Below, piece after piece: positions 25,740 to 37,330 of a DNA stretch of 64,000 bases. The notes beneath the pieces are model-generated. The model did not search any database, had not been told where the DNA came from, and saw only the letters and a program-made list of their open reading frames with translations. The stretch covers positions 21,538,854 to 21,602,853 of the forward strand of contig NC_045143.1 of assembly GCF_008831285.2 (NCBI RefSeq). The letters are read 5' to 3'. Source of the stretch: Nymphaea colorata (lineage: Eukaryota; Streptophyta; Magnoliopsida; Nymphaeales; Nymphaeaceae). The translations under genes and the position numbers were made by a program. Numbering within the stretch: the stretch's first letter is position 1; every line of letters begins with the position of its first letter.

Positions 25740-27609
25740 TACTTTATGCGAATCTTAACATTATGAGAAAGGTTAAGATATGGCTGTTGGAATCAATATG
25801 TATTTTTGAAACCGAGTCCAATATGAACTTTATGCCAAATGAATTTGGATTGCAGATCATATATGTAAATTATTTTTACATAATAAAATCAATGAAATAA
25901 AAGATTAACAAGAAATCTGGCAAGTCGGAAAGGGCGAACTCTAGGGGATGTAGAAGGCTTGGCTTTGGGGATTTTCCTACCAGATTTATTTAGGAGCAAG
26001 TAAATTAAGAAATTGAATTTCTTCTTTAACACAACCTATAAAAAATGTGCCAATGAGTACTTTTCTCATGTATTCTAGTATTATAACAGATCACGCCACG
26101 ATTGATGGGAATTAAAGTTAAAGTGAATGAAGAAAATATAATGAATTGGAGAGAGAAAAGAAGCAGCAATATGAACGTAGCTAGTCTGGAAGAGAAGAAG
26201 AATACAGTGTAAGGAATTGACGAAACAGCATGAAAGGACTGAAGCCAATGAGTAACCACTGACAGAATTGAGGGCAGAATTTCTTGAGCCATCAAGGGCC
26301 AAATTTCTTTTGTAACTTGATTACTTCAGTGCTCTACCACTTGCAAGAGGATAATGTGGTGGTGGTGGTGATCAAACAGACCCACCTGCTCAATTTGAAT
26401 TTTATGTGCAGTTTTTTGCCTATTTTCTTTGCATCCTTCTGAAAATTGCTTCTCTTCCTCTGCCCTTCAATCTACCGAGAAACTGGGAGTGGGGTTGGTG
26501 GAGATGGGGGCAGTAATAGATGCTCTTGTGCATACAGCCATTTCTACTGCAACCAATTTGTTGAAAGAGACGAAACATTACATCTTGAATGCCAAAGATG
26601 ATTTGAAGAAGCTCGAAAGGATACTGAAAATCTTCCAAAAGGCCATCAAAGATGCTGATCGAGTCCTTTTTCAGCAAGGAGTGCAACAGAGAACTAGAGT
26701 TTGAGCTCAAGGATGTTCTTTATGATGCCAAGGACATCATCGAAGAATATCGAAGCAAAATTGAGGCCAGCAAGAGGGATCAGGTACGGAAGCAGTCTTT
26801 GACCACTGCGCTCTCTTCCTATTACGAAGATGTTTCTTTTGGTTACCAACTTCGTATCAAAATGAAGAAAATCAATGAAAGGCTAGATAAAATAAAAAAA
26901 GATTGGGACATGGTGGATAGGCTCAAAACAACACCAAAAGGGGATGGTAAGGTCCCTATTCATGGTGAACATCTCAAACCCAAAGAGGCAACCCATCACA
27001 TAGGGGTACAACTGCCCATAGGCAGCGAGAATGATAAAAATGTGTTAGTAGAAATGCTCTCATCGAATGACTTTTGTAGTAAGACTGAGAAGGGTGGTGC
27101 TTCTATTATCTCCATTGTTGGAAAGGGAGGGATCGGTAAAACAACTATTGCAAACATGGTATTTAATGAAGTTGAACAACAGTTCGTGGAACGCAGGTGG
27201 TGGGTTTGTGTTTCAGAAAGGCCAAACCATAAGGATTTGGTGCAGCAGATACTAAGGGAAGTGTGCAAGAGTTCTGGAGAAAACACTGATTGTTCCTTGA
27301 CTGACTTATGCACACAATTACTGAACGAGCTCTCAAAGAAAGAAATATGTGTCGGAGGGGATGGGTGCTTTTTATATGCATGAACTACAAGAATTTAATT
27401 TCCACCAAAGTTGGTACTTGTTTCTGAAGGAGGTTTTAAGAGAAGGCCAAACAGAAAAAAAATTTCAGTGATGCATCAGATCAAACTTGTTGGAGAGGGA
27501 CTAGTAAAGAAGTTTGGTGGGTTGCCACTTGTGATTAGGATGGTGGGGTCCATTTCTACACCAAGAAAATGAGTAGGGAGGACTCTAAGTCAGTCGTGGA
27601 TAGTAAGAT
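25455..27609. repeat. Segmental duplication, NLR-containing, copy 2
   Basis: This is the partner of 5818-7705. It has an insertion of about 430 bases (25517-25942, including a TG run and a CT microsatellite at 25711-25735). It has lost about 113 bases at 27340, where an AAAG repeat is shared by both sides of the missing piece. The copy stops at ...GATAGTAAGATAT (about 27609), where it joins the second duplicated segment. Confidence 0.88.
26504..27609 (+). pseudogene. CC-NB-ARC immune receptor pseudogene 2, truncated
   Basis: The start MGAVIDALVHTAIS at 26504 matches copy 1. The coiled coil is interrupted at about 26668 by one extra T in a T-run (five versus four in copy 1), which moves the reading to the frame open 26652-27383. 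That frame keeps DIIEEYRSKIEAS, which copy 1 lost, and the P-loop GKGGIGKTT and WWVCVSERPNHKDL. The about 113-base deletion at 27340 removes kinase-2/Walker B and shifts the frame. A GLPL-like block (GGLPLVIRMV) is still readable near 27517-27545. RNBS-D, MHD and LRRs are absent because the sequence switches at about 27609 to unrelated DNA. It cannot encode a functional receptor. Confidence 0.93.
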
Positions 27610-27611
27610 AT

Positions 27612-29284
27612 GAATATCCAAGAAAGTGGAGACAGTTAAAAGTATATCTGATTTGAATGTGATCTGCTGGCATCCCAACTATATCCACATAAATTGTCCA
27701 ACTCAACTCAAAGATCAGAAGACAAACATGCAGCCCCTACGAAAGGAATTAGCATGAGATTTGCAGTTGGAAGGAATGCAACAGGCAAGCTTAGCATCGC
27801 AAAGAGGTTCTGAGACACTCTTTGTTACACATATCAATGGCCAAAAAGAGCAGCAAATAAGCCAGATGTGGGCTGGTATGAGCAGTTGCCGGCTGGGTCA
27901 ACAGCTTTTCAATGAGGAGTGGACTTGGATTGTGGATCTAGCATTAGGAGCTCCCACCCAGGTTTGCTTGTCATATGCCATCAGCTATAGGGATGTCAAC
28001 GGATCAGATTTGAATAGAATATACTCTTAACGATATGTAGCTGCTTTTCAAATATTAACATGTTCATATTTGAATTCTGATTTGGACATGAATGAATAAA
28101 AGTCATATCTAAGTCTGAAATCCAATTTTGCAATCTGAATATGATCTGAATCCAACCTTGCATTCACTTCCAAATCTGAATTTTGAACCAAATCTAGCTG
28201 ACTTTCAATATATAAGAGTGTTAGATGTATGATATTTGTTTAAAACTAAATCCGGTCTGAATTTGAATCTGATCAAATATTTACATATATCTGAATCCAA
28301 AAACAATAGAATGTCATTTCTTAAATCCAAACCAGATCTGATTTTTCCATTGGACATTATATTTCTTTTCTATAACTGGTTTTTCAGAATGGTTTAGTTG
28401 GATATCTTATTCAAATCGAATATAATGACATCCTTACTTGACCAGAAATTTCTATCTCCACCACTGGAAGTGGGAGTCAAAGATGCACCATGATATACGC
28501 GTGAAACTACTACTTGATTCTAACCGAAGTGGCCACAAGTATTGGCAGATGATATATGTTACAAATCTAGGAAATGTTGAGATCATTCAACCTTCTTCGA
28601 TGCACATTTCAGTTTCTTTCTTTCCAAAGTCTAGAGAAGTAACACCCATAAGAATGGAACTAAGGATGTACCGTCAGCGCGCTCCTCAAGCCAACTAGCT
28701 ATGCTATGGCATGTCAATTCCAAATAGTTGACTACAATATATTACATCACAGACATGAAAAAAACATTGAACGTATGGATAACAATAATTTAAGTTTGAA
28801 GTGATACTTGACGAACAATATACTAGACAAAGTAGACCACGCAATCGCAGGAATTTATTTCTAAATCTTTCTTGCACATGTATGAAACATTTGCACCCAA
28901 ATACCCTGAGGTGTTCAAGTGACAGCGTCATATTGAGAAGGAGTTCAAGAGGAATTTTTCCCTCTATGCTAGAGTTTGAACTCGAATGGATATATAACAT
29001 GTTGTCCCAATGGCTTCGCTCAAAAAAATCTGAGGTACGTTCATGTGCATCATGCGATTTTCTTTCTGCAATGCCGTTTTGCTGAGGCATCCCAGTGCAG
29101 GTACATTGGTGCTCTATTCCATGCTTCCTCATAAAGTTTTTCAATGGATCATTCACATATTCAACACCATTGTCAAAGCGAAGCATTTAATCTTAGCAGA
29201 GAATGAGGGCATAGAATTCTTCAAAAAATTTTGGCAATTCACTCTTATTTTTGAGAATAATCTAAGTTACACGAGTCATATCAT
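27612..29284. repeat. Recent segmental duplication, copy 2
   Basis: This is the partner of 18546-20225. The left junction with the NLR copy lies in a short stretch (ATAT) present in both parent sequences. The right end abuts the first base of the higher-order satellite. The copy includes the 89-codon frame and a copia integrase fragment. Confidence 0.92.
28704..29186 (-). mobile_element. Ty1/copia integrase fragment, duplicated copy
   Basis: The minus-strand frame begins MLRFDNGVEYVNDPLKNF and continues IEHQCTCTGMPQQNGIAERK. This matches the copia integrase core around the D and E residues. It keeps the QQNGI that the copy at 19.9 kb lost, but lacks about 30 bases encoding the RQLLNIARALM helix that the other copy keeps. 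It continues SIEGKIPLELL and LEHLRVFGCKCF. RT is absent. Confidence 0.85.
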
Positions 29285-32200
29285 GATGTGCTTAAACATG
29301 CATGTTGAATGATTTAGTGGAGTGAAATTACAAGCTTGTATGAACATAAATGACATTTAAGTTTGCTGTATTTCAGTTAATATAACGTGTTTCGCTTGTT
29401 ATTACATCTATAACGAATGATTTAAATGGTTCAAACTAAAAGTTTGTACGAAAAAATGAGATTCACGTCATTCGTTTGATCGCTTATCATTAGCCTAATG
29501 CGTTTCACTTGTTATTACATGCACAATGAATGATTTTGTTGATTGAAGTCACAAGTTCAAATGGATGCACATGGGATCTACCCACTAGTTTGATCTCTTG
29601 TAGTCAATCCAATGACTTGAACTTGTAGTTACATCAATAGTAAGGATCTAATGAATTGAAATCACAAGCTTGTATCAATACGAGTGGGATTTAAGCGATT
29701 CATCTGAGCACGCATATTTCGTTGAATGTTATTAACTTGTTGCTACATCCACGTTGAATGATTTAGTGGATTTAAATCGCAAGTTTGCATGAAAATGAAC
29801 AAAATTCAAGTGGTTCATTTGCTCTTTTATAGTTAATCTATTGTGTTTCACTTGTTATTACATGTATAAGTAATCATTTAAATGATTAAAATCACCAATT
29901 CATATGGACACAAATCTGATGTACACATTAGTTTGATGCTTGTAGTTAGTCCAATAAGTAGAACTTTTTATTTCATTGAATTAAGTAAAAGGGGTCAAAC
30001 AAAAGCATAGATGCCACTTGTATCCATATGAACTTGTGATTATAATCATTTAAATCGTTCGTTACACATCTAATAACAAGTGAAACACATTAGATTAACT
30101 ATAGGGGAGCAAATTAACGGCTTGAATCTTATTCATTCCCATACAAACTTGTGATTTCGATCAACTAAATCATTCAAAGTGGATGTACTAACAAGTTAAA
30201 AACATTCAATTAAATATGTGCAATCAAATGAATCGCTTAAATCCCACTCGTGTTTATATGAACAACTGATTTCAATCGCTTATATCACGTACTATAAATG
30301 TGACGACAAGTTGAATTCTTTCGATGAAGTACTAGGGATGAAACTAATGCATAGATTCCATTTTTAACTATATGAACTTGTGATTTCAATCATTTAAATC
30401 GTTCTTTGTAGAAGTAATAAACAGTGAAACACATTAGGTTAACTATAAGGGATCAATTGAATAACTTGAATCACAAACTAAAGCGTGAATGTGCTTAAAC
30501 ATGCATGTTGAATGATTTAGTGGAATGAAATTACAAGCTTGTATGAACATAAATGACATTTAAGTTTGCTGTATTTCATTTAATATAACGTGTTTCGCTT
30601 GTTATTACATCTATAACGAATGATTTAAATGGTTCAAACTAAAAGTTTGTACGAAGAAATGAGATTCACGTCATTCGTTTGATCGCTTATCATTAGCCTA
30701 ATGCGTTTCACTTGTTATTACATGCACAATGAATGATTTTGTTGATTGAAGTCACAAGTTCAAATGGATGCACGTGGGATCTACCCACTAGTTAGATCTC
30801 TTGTAGTCAATCCAATGACTTGAACTTGTAGTTACATCAATAGTAAGGATCTAATGAATTAAAATCACAAGCTTGTATCAATACGAGTGGGATTTAGGCG
30901 ATTCATCTGAGCACGCATATTTCATTGAATGTTATTAACTTGTTGCTACATCCACGTTGAATGATTTAGTGGATTTAAATCGCAAATTTGCATGAAAATG
31001 AACAAAATTCAAGTGGTTCATTTGCTCTTTTATAGTTAATCTAATGTGTTTCACTTGTTATTACATGTATAAGTAATCATTTAAATGATTAAAATCACCA
31101 ATTCATATGGACACAAATCTGATGTACACATTAGTTTGATGCTTGTAGTTAGTCCAATAAGTAGAACTTTTTATTTCATTGAATTAAGTAAAAGGGGTCA
31201 AACAAAAGCATAGATGCCACTTGTATCCATATGAACTTGTGATTATAATCATTTAAATCGTTCGTTACACATCTAATAACAAGTGAAACACATTAGATTA
31301 ACTATAGGGGAGCAAATTAACGGCTTGAATCTTATTCATTCCCATACAAACTTATGACTTCGATCAACTAAATCATTCGAAGTGGATGTACTAACAAGTT
31401 AAAAACATTCAATTAAATATGTGCAATCAAATGAATCGCTTAAATCCCACTCGTGTTTATACGAACAACTGATTTCAATCGCTTATATCACGTACTATAA
31501 ATGTAACGACAAGTTGAATTCTTTCGATGAAGTACTAGGGATGAAACTAATGCATAGATTCCATTTTTAACTATATGAACTTGTGATTTCAATCATTTAA
31601 ATCGTTCTTTATAGAAGTAATAAACAGTGAAACACATTAGGTTAACTATAAGGGATCAATTGAATAACTTGAATCACAAACTAAAGCGTGAATGTGCTTA
31701 AACATGCATGTTGAATGATTTAGTGGAATGAAATTACAAGCTTGTATGAACATAAATGACATTTAAGTTATTTACTTGCTGTATTTCAGTTAATATAACG
31801 TGTTTCGCTTGTTATTACATCTATAACAAATGATTTAAATGGTTCAAACTAAAAGTTTGTACGAAAAAATGACATTCACGTCATTCGTTTGATCGCTTAT
31901 CATTAGCCTAATGCGTTTCACTTGTTATTACATGTACAACGATTGATTTTATTGATTGAAATCACAAGTTCAAATGGATGCAAATGGGATCTACACATTA
32001 GTTTGATCTCTTGTAGTCAATCCAATGAGTTGAACTTGTAGTTACATCAATAGTAAGGATTTAATGAATTGAAATCACAAGTTTGTATCAATACGAGTGG
32101 GATTTAAGCGATTCATCTGAGCACGCATATTTCATTGAATGTTATTAACTTGTTGCTACATCCACGTTGAATGATTTAGTGGATTTAAATCACAAGTTTG

Positions 32201-34309
32201 CATGAAAATGAACAGAATTCAAGTGGTTTGTTTGCTCTTTTATAGTTAATCTAATGTGTTTCACTTGTTATTACATGTATAAGTAATGATTTAAATGATT
32301 GAAATCACCAATTCATATGGACACAAATCTGATGTACACATTAGTTTGATGCTTGTAGTTAGTCCAATAAGTAGAACTTTTTGTTTCATTGAATTAAGTA
32401 AAAGGGGTCAAACAAAAGCATAGATCCCACTTGTATCCATATGAACTTGTGATTTCAATCATTTAAATCGTTCGTTACACATGTAATAACAAGTGAAACA
32501 CATTAGATTAAATATAAGGGAGCAAATTAACAACTTGAATCTTATTCATTCTCATACAAACTTGTGATTTTAGTTAAATAAATCTTTGAAAATGGTTGTA
32601 TTAACAAGTTAAAAACATTCAATTAAATATGTGTGATCAAATGAATCGCTTAAATCCAACTCGTGATTATACGAACAACTGAATTCAATCACTTATACTA
32701 TAGATGTAACTAATGCATAAATTCCATTTTTAACTATATGAACTGGTGATTTAAATCGTTCTTTATAGAAGTAATAAACAGTTAAACACATTAGGTTAAC
32801 TATAAGGGATCAATTGAATGACTTGAATGACAAACTAATGCGTGAATGTGCTTAAACATGCATGTTGAATGATTTAGTGGAAAGAAATCACAAGATTGTA
32901 TGAACATAAATGACATTTATGTTATTTACTTACTGTATTTCAGTTAATATAACGTGTATCGCTTGTTATTACATCTATAACAAATGATTTAAATGGTTCA
33001 AACTAAAAGTTTGTACGAAAAAATGAGATTCACGTCATTCGTTTGATCGCTTATCATTAGCCTAATGCGTTTCACTTGTTATTACATCTATAACGAATGA
33101 TTTAAATGGTTCAAACTAAAAGTTTGTACAAAAAAATAACATTCAGGTCATTCGTTTAATCGCTTATCATTAGCCTAATGCGTTTCACTTGTTATTACAT
33201 GTACAATGATTGATTTTGTTGATTGAAATCACAAGTTCAAATGGATGCAAATCGGATCTACGCATTAGGTTGATCTCTTGTAGTCAATCCAATGAGTTGA
33301 ACTTGTAGTTACATCAATAGTAAGGGTCTAATGAATTGAAAACACAAGTTTGTTTCAATACAAGTGGGATTTAAGCGATTCATCTGAGCACGCATATTTC
33401 ATTGAATGTGATTAACTTATTGCTACATCCACAATGAATGACTTAGTGGATTTAAATCACAAGTTTGCATGAAAATGAACAAAATTCAAGTGGTTCATTT
33501 GCTCTTTTATAGTTAATGTGTTTCACTTGTTATTACATGTATAAGTAATGATTTAAATGATTGAAATCACCAATTCAAATGGACACAAATCTGATGTATA
33601 CATTAGTTTGATGCTTGTAGTTAGTCCAATAAGTTGAACTTTTTGTTCGTTTCAATACGAGAACTCATTGAATTATGTAAAATGGGTCAAACAAAAGCAT
33701 AGATCCCACTTGTATCCATATGAACTTGTGATTTCAATCATTTAAATCGTCTGTTACACATGTAATAACAAGTGAAACACATTAGATTAAATATAGTGGA
33801 GCAAATTAACAACTTGAATCTTGTTCATTCTCATACAAACTTGTGATTTCAATCAAATAAATCATTCAAAATGGATGTATTAACAAGTTAAAAACATTCA
33901 ATTAAATATGTGTGATCAAATGAATCGCTTAAATCCCACTCGTGATTATACGAACAACTGATTTCAATCACTTATATTGTGTACTATAGACATAACGACA
34001 AGTTGAATTCATTCGATTAAGTACTAGGGATGAAACTAATGCATAGATTCCATTTTTAACTATATGAACCGGTGATTTAAATCGTTTTTTTATAGAAGTA
34101 ATAAACAGTGGTTGACTATAAGGGATCAATTGAATGACTTGAATCACAAACTAATGCGTGAATGTCCTTAAACATGAGGTTGAATGATTTAGTGGAATGA
34201 AATGATAAGCTTGTATGAACATAAATGACATTTAAGTTATTTATTTGCTGTATTTCCGTTAATATAATGTGTTTCACTTGTTATTGCACCTATAACGAAT
34301 GATTTAAAT
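29285..34309. repeat. Higher-order satellite array, 1.2-kb unit of about 113-bp monomers in both orientations
   Basis: The anchor GTG(C)TTAAACATGCATGTTGAATG recurs at 29288, 30491, 31694, 32848 and (diverged) 34164, giving unit lengths 1203, 1203, 1154 and 1316. Inside a unit, forward monomers carry CTTGTTATTACAT about every 113 bases (for example 29395, 29508). After a switch point near 29990-30010 the motif appears as its reverse complement (AATAACAAGTGAAACACATTA near 30073, then about 30188, 30304 and 30417), before returning to forward near 30450-30490. Units 1 and 2 are nearly identical. Unit 4 is longer by 113 because one monomer (around 33065-33180) is doubled. The array starts directly at the end of the duplicated segment and stops in mid-monomer at TA-rich DNA. 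No ORF of note is present. Confidence 0.93.
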
Positions 34310-35225
34310 TATATGCATGTATACATATATATATGTATGTACATACATAGATATATGTATAAAATAATATTAATATGCACATATATATAGTATGAACGTG
34401 TATGTCCATATGTTTGCATATATGTGTTACATACATACATACACATATGTATTAACGTATATATACAAACGTACATATATGTGTATAGGTACCTATATGC
34501 TGAAATTATGCCTATTATATACGTATATATAATGTATATGTGTATACGTACATATATATGTGTGTGTGTACATATGTATATATAACGTATTACTATACAT
34601 AACATATATACATATATTATATATATGTATGTATACATATAATATATTTTATTGTAACATACTATATGTACATTGGTACAATGTATTACATATACACATA
34701 ACATACATATATTTTATATATATATTGTATGTACTCATATGTACGTATATATAATATAAACGTATAACGTATTACTATAAATAACATATATACATATATT
34801 ATATATATGTACCTGTACATATAATATATTTTTACTGTAACATACTATATGTACATTGGTACAATGTATTACATAAATAATATACACATAACATACATAT
34901 ATTTTATATACATATTGTAGTACATATTCATAAGTGTATACATATTGTATGTTCTCACATGCATCTACCTATAATATATACAAAGTTATATATGTGTACA
35001 TATATTCTTATTGTATAACATTATACACATATATATGTGTATATACATATATAAATGTGTACATCTAAAAATACTTATAATATATATAACATCTATTAGC
35101 ATTACATATGTACAAATTATACATATACATGCATATATGTCTTATATACATATTACATGTATAATATAATATGTATCCATATGAACATGTATATAAGTAT
35201 CACAAATGTACATATTATACACAAT
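34310..35225. repeat. TA-rich low-complexity tract (ACATATATGTAT family)
   Basis: About 900 bases are almost wholly alternating purine-pyrimidine ATAC/ATGT/TATA words with local palindromes. A sub-block (ACATATATACATATATTATATATATGTA...CATTGGTACAATGTATTAC) occurs twice, near 34600-34690 and 34780-34875, so it also has an internal duplication of about 180 bp. Open frames here (for example 34309-34704) are simple-sequence artefacts. Confidence 0.88.
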
Positions 35226-35249
35226 GTTATAAAAAAGCTTATCGTAAGG

Positions 35250-35997
35250 CGTTTCAGTCTGAGGTGGAATCTAATCCCTGATAGTGATGATGCCGATCGA
35301 TCTTCTCAGGTCTTCCGCTACAACGTCCAATGATCAGCAAACATAAGACTCAAGAATGGTGGAAATGATTGGGAAATATAAAAAGATCGAGCGAGAGAGG
35401 GAGTTGTGTAAAGATGATCGAGGTCGAGAGATTGCAAGAGAAACAGAAAATACATTATAAAGAGAGAGATATAGTTGTCCAAAACCTCGATCGTTTGTTC
35501 CGTGGGTTATGTGAAACCCTCATTCGAGTGATGGCTTTCCGTCGCTCACAACGAGGTGATGATGCAGATCGATCTCCCAGGTCTTCCACTACAGCGTCCA
35601 ATGATCAGCGACCACGAGACTGAAGAATGGTGGAAGAGATTGGGAAATATCAAAAGATTGAGCGAGAGAGGGAGTTGGACAAAGATGATCGAGGTCGAGA
35701 GATTGCAAGAGAAACAGAAAATACATTATAAAGAGAGAGAGATAGTTGTCCAAACCCTCGCTCGTTTGTTCCACGGGTTGTGTGAAACCCTCATTCGAGT
35801 GATGGCTTTCCGTTGCTCACAACGAGGTGATGATGCCGATCAATCTCCCAGGTCTTCCGCTACAGCGTCCAATGATGAGCGAACATGAGACTCAAGTATG
35901 GTGGAAGTGATTGGGAAATATTAGCGAGAGAGGGAGTTGGGCAAAGATGATCGAGGTTGAGAGATTGCAAGAGAAACAGAAAATACATTATAAAAAG
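35250..35997. repeat. Tandem repeat, period 271 bp, about 2.7 units
   Basis: TGC(C/A)GATC(G/A)ATCT anchors occur at 35291, 35563 and 35834. The unit holds GATCGAGGTCGAGAGATTGC, AAGAGAAACAGAAAATACATTATAAAGAGAGAGA and TGGCTTTCCGTCGCTCACAA. An open frame runs through most of a unit (35369-35623 and 35556-35888, about 90 codons per unit, with KMIEVERLQEKQKIHYKER), but no family is recognised. The third unit breaks off at 35997 where subtilase sequence begins. The repeat is GC-richer than its flanks. Confidence 0.9.
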
Positions 35998-36000
35998 ATG

Positions 36001-36325
36001 ATGTGCACCCCGTCCTTGACAGCATCGACTATCCCCTTGAGCGGGTCCACCCCAAAACATCCCTCCTCCAAACACGTCTTATAGATTTCCAGTCGGCTTG
36101 TCGACGACCCACCCCTAGCCACTCCCTACCCCAGCCCGCAGTAGGTCACGTTGTGCACGATGGTGCTAGCCCTCTGCGGTCGACTTGGTGTGGCTTCCAT
36201 GCCCCACTATGTCCCTGGGCGAGCTCATCAGCGTACTGGGCCCGTTTGACTCGGGGACTTTTGCCACCCCGAATGAGTTATAATACCAAGCATCGATCAC
36301 CTTCCTGAGTCGAAGTTCGCCCATC
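36001..36325 (-). pseudogene. Subtilisin-like protease pseudogene, catalytic-His fragment
   Basis: Plant subtilases (S8A) are secreted serine proteases. On the minus strand an exon opens after CGACTCAG at about 36310 with KVIDAWYYNS, the counterpart of the usual RKLIGARYYN. It continues to SPRDIVGHGSHTKSTAEG, which contains the catalytic His (codon 36199-36201) of the GHGTHT motif. After a frameshift at GAGGGCTAGC the family pattern resumes (GVARGGSSTSRLEIYKTC, then GIVDAVKDGVHI), with a TAG at 36126-36128. The fragment stops at 36001, joined to the 271-bp repeat. The substrate-binding and catalytic Ser regions are absent. The N-terminal part is at 40.8-41.7 kb on the same strand. Confidence 0.9.
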
Positions 36326-37330
36326 AGCTCTATTTTGGATATAGGTATGTGATTTCAAATTAGAGCATAAATTTAAACCTGTTGCAGTTGGATGTTTTGT
36401 AGTTTGGCCCTTCCATGCACGTTCCTTTCCCTCTTAATGGTACATCATTGAAATTCGGTGATTCGGGCCAAATTCCTAACAGACGCCACAAGAGAAGGAG
36501 AATTGGTTAAGTAATACCTGATATTATGTCTAAGTAGACTACTAAAAGAGAATATTATGCACTTGGAACACAGAACATTTTTAGAACATGTGTTTCAAGA
36601 ATGCTATGTTTTTGTTTAGGAAATATGATATAATTACTTACTTCTGGCATTTGATTGCTTAATTTAGGAACGATAACCGTGATTGGATCATTTTTCTCAA
36701 AATAAGAACATAACGTGTGTTTATTAAGAAAATGTGTTCAAAGAGCAAACAATTTTTCTTACCAAATGCCTAATGATATTGGAATTTGAATTAAAATTGA
36801 AGTTTGGGTAGCGAATGATTGACAGATTATCGATGACATATGCTTCATATGTGATTGGAATCGATAGGTGGGTACATGGGATCTCATGGTTGTGGCAATA
36901 AATAGATAGACATAAAAGAAATAAGGTGCGGCATGGAGTAGCATTAGTAAAAATTGGAAGCTTGACCAGATCCCTGCTTCATAAAATTTAAAAGATTTCC
37001 TATCCAAATCTCAAAGAACCAAATTCCCAGGTCCCATCTAAAGGAAGAGTGATTTGTACAACGGAATCTCTTTCCTGAAAAGATTGTAAGCAAGGTATAA
37101 GGTGTTCGAAAAGGAATGTGGTGGACTGTTTTTTTGCATCTCTCTATTGCGTAATGAACCAAGATTCCTGGGATGCTCATAAAATATCTCTGAACGACTC
37201 ATAAGGGCAAGGAGATCAAGGGGATTTATTTGATTTTGGAGAATGTCAGTTGAATATAGTGGGAGGCTTTCCGATCTTTTATGCCGACATATCAAATTTA
37301 GATCCATATCCAGTGTAATTTCAAATTTAG
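36326..37330. other. Intron-like AT-rich DNA inside the subtilase pseudogene
   Basis: This lies between the 3' splice site at about 36310 and the retroelement-like block. No exon is recognised. Open frames on the minus strand (36759-37307) overlap each other and show no domain. Confidence 0.45.

Noticed and set aside
29285-34309. CRISPR-like array because of regularly spaced repeats
   Set aside because: The spacers are themselves conserved, the period is about 113 bp with orientation flips, and the surroundings are plant nuclear DNA. It is a satellite.
34309-34704. 131-codon minus-strand frame
   Set aside because: It is a translation of TA-rich simple sequence (Tyr/Ile/His/Cys repeats) with no domain.
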